Source: Syntrophaceae bacterium UBA4778
GTDB lineage: Bacteria > Desulfobacterota > Syntrophia > Syntrophales > UBA4778
DNA: 6,311 nucleotides
Direction of reading: 5' to 3'
Assembly (NCBI GenBank): GCA_002403175.1
Contig: DHHG01000079.1
Coordinates: 1 to 6,311 of the forward strand
In this document: positions 6,292 through 6,311 of the stretch, in pieces
Position numbering within the stretch: the stretch's first letter is position 1
How the letters are laid out: each line of letters opens with the position of its first letter
The notes under the pieces: model-generated
The model's database searches: none
What the model was told of the DNA's origin: nothing
The model's input: only the letters and a program-made list of their open reading frames with translations
Made by a program: the position numbers and the translations under genes

Positions 6292-6311
6292 ATCAGTTTC
6301 TATTTACTATT

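Noticed and set aside
1..6311. CRISPR array, insertion sequence, phage or tRNA/rRNA genes
   Set aside because: No regularly spaced repeats, transposase-like protein, terminal inverted repeats or RNA-gene signatures were seen on either strand.

Overview
This is a compact bacterial window of roughly 50% GC. It holds five full-length protein genes and one doubtful very small ORF, and it looks chromosomal. The gene set is a type I ABC exporter, a periplasmic DsbC-type disulfide isomerase with signal peptide, RlmN, and a eukaryotic-type (monocistronic-length, about 404 aa) isocitrate dehydrogenase. This fits a Gram-negative bacterium. The overall flavour suggests a deltaproteobacterium (Desulfobacterota, for example a Syntrophales-like anaerobe), but that placement is inference from protein style and was not tested by a search. 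I see no rRNA, tRNA, CRISPR array, insertion sequence or phage gene.

Layout. Bases 1-893 (+) encode a 287-aa protein of unknown function with a glycine-rich N-terminal patch. Its frame is open to the left window edge, so it may be 5'-truncated. Two tandem hairpins follow, the second a strong intrinsic terminator (919-950). A consensus TTGACA promoter element (1026-1052) then leads into an ABC exporter with fused membrane and ATPase domains (1084-2892). The last codons of that gene carry an AAAGGAG ribosome-binding site that opens a 14-codon ORF (2879-2923). Its UGA stop lies in a hairpin, and its frame stays free of UAA and UAG up to the dsbC ribosome-binding site. dsbC (3147-3845) follows, with a G6/C6 intrinsic terminator (3866-3890).

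On the minus strand, convergent with dsbC, lies a two-gene unit: icd (6282-5068) first, then rlmN (5105-4044). They overlap by 38 bp, and the rlmN ribosome-binding site lies inside icd, so the two are probably translationally coupled.

Functional picture. The window does not form one pathway. It contains an export or lipid-flipping ATPase, envelope disulfide repair, a TCA-cycle NADPH-generating dehydrogenase, and an rRNA/tRNA-modifying radical SAM enzyme. The points most worth a second look are the unknown first protein, the UGA-punctuated small ORF region at 2879-3142, the variant ABC signature motif, the palindrome over the dsbC ribosome-binding site, and the unusual icd-rlmN coupling. I found no convincing evidence of a new multi-gene system.
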